Shown piece after piece: positions 58,656-64,000 of a stretch of 64,000 bases of DNA. Positions within the stretch are counted from its first letter, which is position 1. Every line of letters begins with the position of its first letter. The stretch spans positions 2,016,501-2,080,500 of the forward strand of contig JAOTOL010001599.1 in the NCBI GenBank assembly GCA_034440575.1, read 5' to 3'. The translations under genes and the position numbers were made by a program. Origin of the DNA: Imbricaverruca yamaguchii. Its lineage: Eukaryota > Arthropoda > Thecostraca > Neoverrucidae. The notes beneath the pieces were generated by a model that saw only the letters and a list, made by a program, of their open reading frames with translations, made no database searches and was not told where the DNA came from.

Positions 58656-58870
58656 CTCATGCTTCTCTTGGAGTCCCACAAACGATTCGGAGCGTCTCCG
58701 CCGCGGTAGAAATTCCACGCTCCGACGAGCCGCGTAAAGATTACCTCTTTCGCTCATCATTCTCCCATTCTTCATCGGTGACCTGGCCGGATCCCGGATC
58801 GGGCGGCGTCCCGTTTGAATGCGGCGCAGGTCTCCGCTAATGGTGAAGCATCTGCCGCTGCGCATGATGT
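58656..58870. other. Small GC-rich island
   Basis: CpG-rich segment with CATCATTCTCCCATTCTTCA in its centre. A 99-codon minus-strand frame (58566-58865) is Arg-rich with no motif. Confidence 0.25.
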
Positions 58871-59655
58871 ACGAGGCTGGCGCAGACTTCTAAGCTCGCC
58901 CACCACTACTGAAGCGCAGTCGGAGCCACTGAACTTCACACACACACAGAGCTATTCAAGTCCATAAGGTGCTCCGCGGCCTTCAATAGGACTCCCGAAC
59001 GAATTGTGTCAATCAGCAATTTGAGCTCGTTAGGTGGCTTATGTGAGTGGAGTAGCTTTATGCTTGAGGAACCTTTCACTGTTAGCATTGCAGACAGCTG
59101 CGATTGACGGAGTGCTCCCGGTGGTCATACAACCGGCTGATGAGTGCACATGATTAGAGCGAACCGTGGCGAACCAACTTAGTGACGTCTGCATGCGCTT
59201 TACTTATTTTCGATCCACTCCCACTGATCTCACGATCACCACGACCGATAATTCGAATTTGTCGATCGCATAATCTGTAGCCCCCGCAATTGAATACGGC
59301 CATGCGGTGAACAAATCTGACGCTCGTAATGGACACATACCGCCGCCGGGCAAACCGGCAAAGTGGCTGATTAGAAGAGTCCATGAAGCTGCACGGCAGG
59401 CAAAACAACCCTGAGAGCATCACGGTGTCTAAGTGGGTTCTAACGGCGAACCTATTCCGTACTGAATAAAAATAAGCCGTGGAAGGAAAGCCGTGCAGTG
59501 CGAGTGTGAAGAGCTGCCACAAAAGGCCGTGCAGGTGATGCCGTGGTGCTGTGACACTGCGACACAGGGAAGCCAGCTCTATACACTGTCGCAAGTTGGT
59601 CAGGCTTTGACGACACGACCCGGCCACGTTGGGCTACCATGACGTGGCTGGGTTA
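58871..59655. other. Gene-free stretch
   Basis: Unique sequence. A 157-codon minus-strand frame (59154-59627) has no recognised motif. Confidence 0.35.
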
Positions 59656-59659
59656 TGGG

Positions 59660-59723
59660 CGCCACCAAAAGTCCGCGGAGTGACGTCACAATGTAGCGGA
59701 TTGTGACGTCACGAGGTGGCGAT
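59660..59723. promoter_or_regulatory. Two CRE palindromes in a nested inverted repeat
   Basis: TGACGTCACAAT (59681-59692) and ATTGTGACGTCA (59700-59711) are exact reverse complements around a 7-nt spacer. Each contains the full cAMP-response element TGACGTCA. An outer pair, CGCCACC and GGTGGCG, extends the symmetry. Paired CREs suggest binding of CREB/ATF-type bZIP factors; no transcription start can be assigned. Confidence 0.45.
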
Positions 59724-60359
59724 CTCTATGCGTTCGGCCCGAGTCCGTTCCCAGCTGGCCTCGACCGTCGAGGCACAAAAAAATCATAATCACCCCGTGA
59801 AAGGGTGAATAAAAAACGGCCACGCAACCATTTCGTACGCTAGTGATCCGTCAAAAACCTGTGACAAGCGGGCAGATTATGTATTATCCCTTATACATCC
59901 ACTTAATCATAAGGAAACCCAACAGAAAGCGGTCGGACCAACTCATTAGGCCAAAATTGTCCGCGACCTGATGGTATTTTGGCTCTTGAGGTAGGCCGAC
60001 TGGTCCCAAATCGGTGTAGTCATGATTGGCGCCGTTTTCCTCCCGACTTAACCCTTACGTCTGAGGACGGCGGCACTCGAGAGTGTTGGCAGGCCAGATA
60101 AGATGCGATGAAAGCGCTCTGTCAGCTGTGGTACATCCAATGTCAAACAGATGGCCGTTCCAGACCGTTGGCGTTTCGTCTGGGAATCGCTGGCCCTGCC
60201 GGCGAGTTCGGCGCACATCCAAGGCTGACGCCCCCAGCATGTCAATCGCCCCACGCCAAGCCCCACCCCACCCCCACCCCTCCCGGCCGGAACATACAGT
60301 TCCACATCTGCCACATCCATGCACCTGACGTGCCGTGTAGCGGCGCTCGCACTCTATAA
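59724..60359. other. Gene-free stretch
   Basis: Unique sequence. A C-rich run lies at about 60258-60285. Nothing recognised. Confidence 0.4.
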
Positions 60360-60414
60360 TGTGTGTGTGTGTGTCTGTGTGTGTGTGTGTGTGGGGGGGG
60401 GTGTGTGTGTGTGT

Positions 60415-60480
<66 letters not shown>

Positions 60481-60492
60481 TGTGTGTGTGTT
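60360..60492. repeat. (GT)n microsatellite
   Basis: About 130 bp of GT with a G8 interruption at about 60393. Confidence 0.97.
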
Positions 60493-60778
60493 TATGAACA
60501 TTGTGAATCACCTATGTCTCCTAGGAGGATAGTGGCCCAAAATAATATTAGCCAGGATAGGGCTTTGTATCGTCTTCCGTGTTTACATCGCTATGGTTTT
60601 ACGCCACGCCGACTATCGCTGATGGTACCGTACAAATCTATTCAGCAGGTTGGTTAGGTGACCACATCGTGACGTGGCGTAGATGTGTTAGATGTGTGAA
60701 TGCTGTCCGGCTGTCTGAACCCTCGCTCGTGCAGGGGATTACCCAACCCACAATGGTATTTGGTGACCACGGAAGAAA
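60493..60778. other. Short unique stretch
   Basis: Nothing recognised. Confidence 0.4.
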
Positions 60779-60882
60779 GTCAGCGTCAGCGTCAGCGTCA
60801 GCGTCAGCGTCAGCGTCAGCGTCAGCGTCAGCGTCAGCGTCAGCGTCAGCGTCAGCGTCAGCGTCAGCGTCAGCGTCAGCGT
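60779..60882. repeat. (GTCAGC)n hexanucleotide repeat, about 17 units
   Basis: Perfect units throughout. Confidence 0.98.
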
Positions 60883-61719
60883 GAACACACGGTTATATGG
60901 TTACGCGCGTCTAAATAGTTGATTGATCTGTCCAGGGTCAACCTAGATCCATGACCTAATTTAACCTCGGGTGACCGTTTTCGGGTTTGAAACGACACTT
61001 GGGTTACTTCGGACGGCAAGGCTGAACTTGGTCTGTAATTGTGTTCCTAGATACAATAAAGTATGGTTGTGGGTCCCATTCCTGAAATGTATCAAAGGAG
61101 GTGAACACTGACCACACATGACCCTTTACCTATTGGTTGAAATGTAACAAGTTGCACAGGACTGGTATTTTAGAATACTGCGGGACACTACGAGGAACAT
61201 TTGTAGGGCATCTCTTCGATTGTCTTTACACCGGCAGCGAATGAACGTGAAACGTTTATATTTTTGCGAAAAGTCGTCCATCAGAATGATGTGACAGCAA
61301 CCTCAAGGTAAAAATTGGGTACAAATTGTGAGACGTCGTGACGCTCAATGTGCTAGTTTTGCTGCATGTCGCACCTCGGGTGACCTCGGGCCGTTTAGAA
61401 ATGCTATGAAGAATAACCCTCGCAATAACCCTCTTGAATTGGAGAAGGTGGCGAAATGCTGTGCACGGACGAAGGCTAGGCCTGACGCGAACATCGAAAT
61501 GGCTGGCTAACTTTCAGCTGTTTTAATTGTGATGACGCTATGTGATCCAAAACAGTGGACGCACCATGGAATACAATTGCCAACCAAACTGGAAGCTTCT
61601 GCATATGCAAAGCGATAGCTCGGTCCATGCGACGTCAGTCTTGCTGTACACGAATCTCCAACGGCACGTGTTCGCCGCGGCACGGGACTCCCGGCTGCCA
61701 GGAGACAGGCCCGGCTACG
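60883..61719. other. Gene-free stretch
   Basis: Unique sequence. Nothing recognised. Confidence 0.4.
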
Positions 61720-62818
61720 GCGACACGTCTCAGGCGGCTGACGACACGTCACCGGCTGCTCAGGCGGCTGACGACACGTCACCGGCGACTCAGGCTGTTC
61801 AGGCGGCTGACGACACGTCTCAGGCGGGTTAGGCGGCTGACGACACGTCACCGGCGGTTCAGGCGGCTGACGACACGTCTCCGGCGGTTCAGGCGGCTGA
61901 CGACACGTCTCAGGTGACTCAGGCGGTTCAGGCGGCTGACAACACGTCACCGGCGACTCAGGCGGTTCAGGCGGCTGACGACACGTCGCCGGCGGTTTAG
62001 GCGGATGACGGCACGTCTCAGGCGGTTCAGGCAGCTGATAACACGTCGCCGGCGGCTCAGGCGGCTGACGACACGCCACCGGCGACTCAGGCGGGTCAGG
62101 CGGCTGACGACACGTCTCAGGCGGCTGATGACACGTCACCGGCGGTTCAGGCGGCTGACGACACGTCGCCGGCGACTCAGGCGGTTCAGGCGGCTGACGA
62201 CACGTCGCCGGCGGCTCAGGCGGTTCAGGCGGATGACGGCACGTCTCAGGCGGTTCAGGCAGCTGATAACACGTCGCCGGTGGCTCAGGCGGCTGACGAC
62301 ACGTCGCCGGTGGCTCAGACGGCTGACGACACGTCGCCGGCGGCTCAGGCGGTTCAGGCGGCTGATGACACGTCGCCGGTGGCTCAGGCGGTTCAGACGG
62401 CTGACGACACGTCGCCGGTGGCTCAGGCGGTTCAGGCGGCTGATAACACGCCGCCGGCGGTTCAGGCAGCTGATAACACGCCGCCGGTGGCTCAGGCGGC
62501 TGACGACACGTCGCCGGTGGCTCAGACGGCTGACGACACGTCGCCGGCGACTCAGGCGGTTCAGGCGGCTGATGACACGTCGCCGGTGGCTCAGGCGGTT
62601 CAGGCGGATGACGGCACGTCTCAGGCGGTTCAGGCAGCTGATAACACGCCGCCGGTGGCTCAGGCGGCTGACGACACGTCGCCGGTGGCTCAGGCGGCTG
62701 ACGACACGTCGCCGGTGGCTCAGGCGGCTGACGACACGTCGCCGGTGGCTCAGACGGCTGACGACACGTCGCCGGTGGCTCAGGCGGCTGACGACACGTC
62801 GCCGGCGGCGGCGGCGCG
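61720..62818. repeat. Composite 21/30/39-bp minisatellite, about 36 copies
   Basis: The core GGCTGACGACACGTCGCCGG is joined by variable numbers of 9-bp GGCGGTTCA/GGTGGCTCA modules, so unit length moves by steps that are multiples of three. As a result long frames persist on both strands. The longest is the minus-strand frame 63054-61507 (515 codons), whose middle is a repetitive Pro-Glu-Pro-Pro/Thr-Cys-Arg-Gln pattern flanked by Arg/Ala-rich ends from the neighbouring GC-rich island. No signal peptide or domain is evident, so I annotate the DNA repeat rather than a protein. Confidence 0.93.
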
Positions 62819-63260
62819 CTCCGAACAGGGGTGGCCGGCCTTCGGGACAGCGGCAGCGACCGGCGGCCGCTGATGAATTCGTCTCGCCTCGGGCGAGTGT
62901 CACTGGCGGCCGGCCGCGCCGCGCCGCGCCGCGTCGAGGTGGCGTCTCGCCGGCGGCCTGACGCCATCTTAAAGTGGAAGCCATTACCGAACCGATGCCG
63001 CACAGATAAATTTTTATTCTGTGATTTAGGAAAGGATACCGATCTCGACGGCAACGCGCGCGACCGGATTTATTTTGCTCGCGGAGCGTCAGGAGTGACC
63101 GCGAGCGTCAGACAACCCAGCGACCGCGAGCGTCAGGCGACCCGGCGTGGGCCAGTTTGTGGGTCGCGGCGCTAGCCGTGGGCCGAAGGAGGTGAGAAGG
63201 GCTGCTCGACAGAGCGGGATTGTCTGGCTCGTCGTGGCGTGCACGTTGCAGCTGGTGATG
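62819..63260. other. GC-rich island after the last minisatellite
   Basis: CpG-rich, with an AT-rich gap (CAGATAAATTTTTATTCTGT at about 63002) and three copies of GCGAGCGTCAG-type text (63080-63140). It repeats the pattern of an island beside a minisatellite. Function unknown. Confidence 0.3.
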
Positions 63261-64000
63261 AGCGACTGGAGCGCGGTGACTGCAGGGAATGTTATAACCG
63301 CCCACCTCAATTCCGGCAGACGACATTCAGTATAAATAGTACGTTTTGACGATGAGCTGCAATTGGTTTTGCGATTCTGGTGTGATATGCGAGGCAAGAT
63401 ACTCGTAGATAGTGAATCACAGATAACCTCTGGTAGATGTTGCGTAAAAGCTGATACCTTACGCTTATATATGTCCTGCATTTGGGCTGCTTGGTTATGC
63501 ATAAATGGTTAGTGTTAGTGCGGTTAACCATAAATGGTTAGTCAAGGGCATCTTATAATGGGTGATTTCTCTATTTTCTCACGCGTGAAGTGGTGCCATC
63601 GTGATATAGTGGGTGATCACCCAATTTGGGATCAAATATCGGCTTCCTCCAGGTGCTGCATCATGACAAAACGACTGAGGAAGAAATTAAGGTTTTCAGG
63701 AGCATCCATTCCGCGCAATAGGTGTGGTGCATATTGAACTCCACACCGGTTTAAGCCTTTAGGCAGCCAAGCATGCCGAGGGCTAATGTCATAGGCCAGG
63801 TATTTTGTCCCTCACCTATTTTACGCCTATTGTTTCCGCAACGAATTGCCTGATCTTCAAAGTTCAAATTCGAATCAGAAGACATGGATGATATAACCTC
63901 AGGTGGAAAAATTGATGTTCCGTGATAAAATGAAACGGCACGTGTTAGATAAAATATAATATCCGGCGACCTGTTCCATCCCATAGACCGCGTAAAAAGA
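63261..64000. other. Gene-free stretch to the right edge
   Basis: AT-rich unique sequence. ACCATAAATGGTTAGT-like text repeats once near 63500 and 63530. Nothing recognised. Confidence 0.4.

Overview
This 64 kb window is eukaryotic nuclear DNA, most likely from an invertebrate animal. The signs are long dinucleotide microsatellites, many minisatellites, tRNA-derived SINEs with target-site duplications, small terminal-inverted-repeat elements, a Penelope-like inverted pair, plentiful CpG, and no prokaryotic gene organisation. I cannot name the species. I found no intact protein-coding gene and no free-standing tRNA or rRNA gene. The long stop-free frames present are nearly all by-products of tandem repeats. 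The only protein signature I trust is one CCHC zinc knuckle in a decayed retroelement gag-like fragment near 3.8 kb.

Left part (1-31 kb): mostly unique, gene-free sequence. It is broken by microsatellites (1.3, 4.3, 4.7-5.2, 6.7, 24.3 kb), a mosaic of hAT-like transposon ends (0.6-1.6 kb), the gag fragment (3.5-4.0 kb), a G-rich tract (7.9 kb), and a decayed 22-bp repeat (9.9-10.9 kb). Further along are a 46-bp minisatellite (11.3-11.9 kb), a 57-bp minisatellite (13.6-13.9 kb), a 198-bp hAT-like MITE (14.6 kb), a decayed 275-bp satellite (17.9-19.2 kb), a tRNA-type SINE (26.85 kb) and a run of minisatellites (28.0-29.6 kb).

Middle part (31-44 kb): this holds most of the readable mobile elements. 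There is a 122-bp inverted pair carrying a hammerhead-ribozyme-like core (32.45-33.09 kb), hAT-like elements with 8-bp target duplications (33.5-34.0 and 41.3-41.9 kb), and a second SINE family (34.9-35.1 kb).

Right part (43.7-63 kb): unusually dense tandem repeats. These include a (CCCCGT)n tract, an array of ~16-bp units that switches orientation and is split by a SINE, a 55-bp cruciform-type palindrome between two TA tracts, then at least nine different minisatellite families almost end to end from 47.1 to 55.8 kb, and a last ~1.1 kb array at 61.7-62.8 kb.

Between the repeats lie discrete GC-rich islands (about 2.4, 12.1, 14.0, 21.5, 24.9, 30.2, 35.3, 39.2, 41.0, 46.7, 58.7 and 63.0 kb). 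Some carry TGACAG, TAATTA, CACGTG or TGACGTCA motifs. They could be regulatory elements of a gene outside the window, or unrecognised exons; the sequence alone cannot decide. The window therefore reads as an intergenic or very large intronic region, possibly subtelomeric or otherwise recombination-prone.
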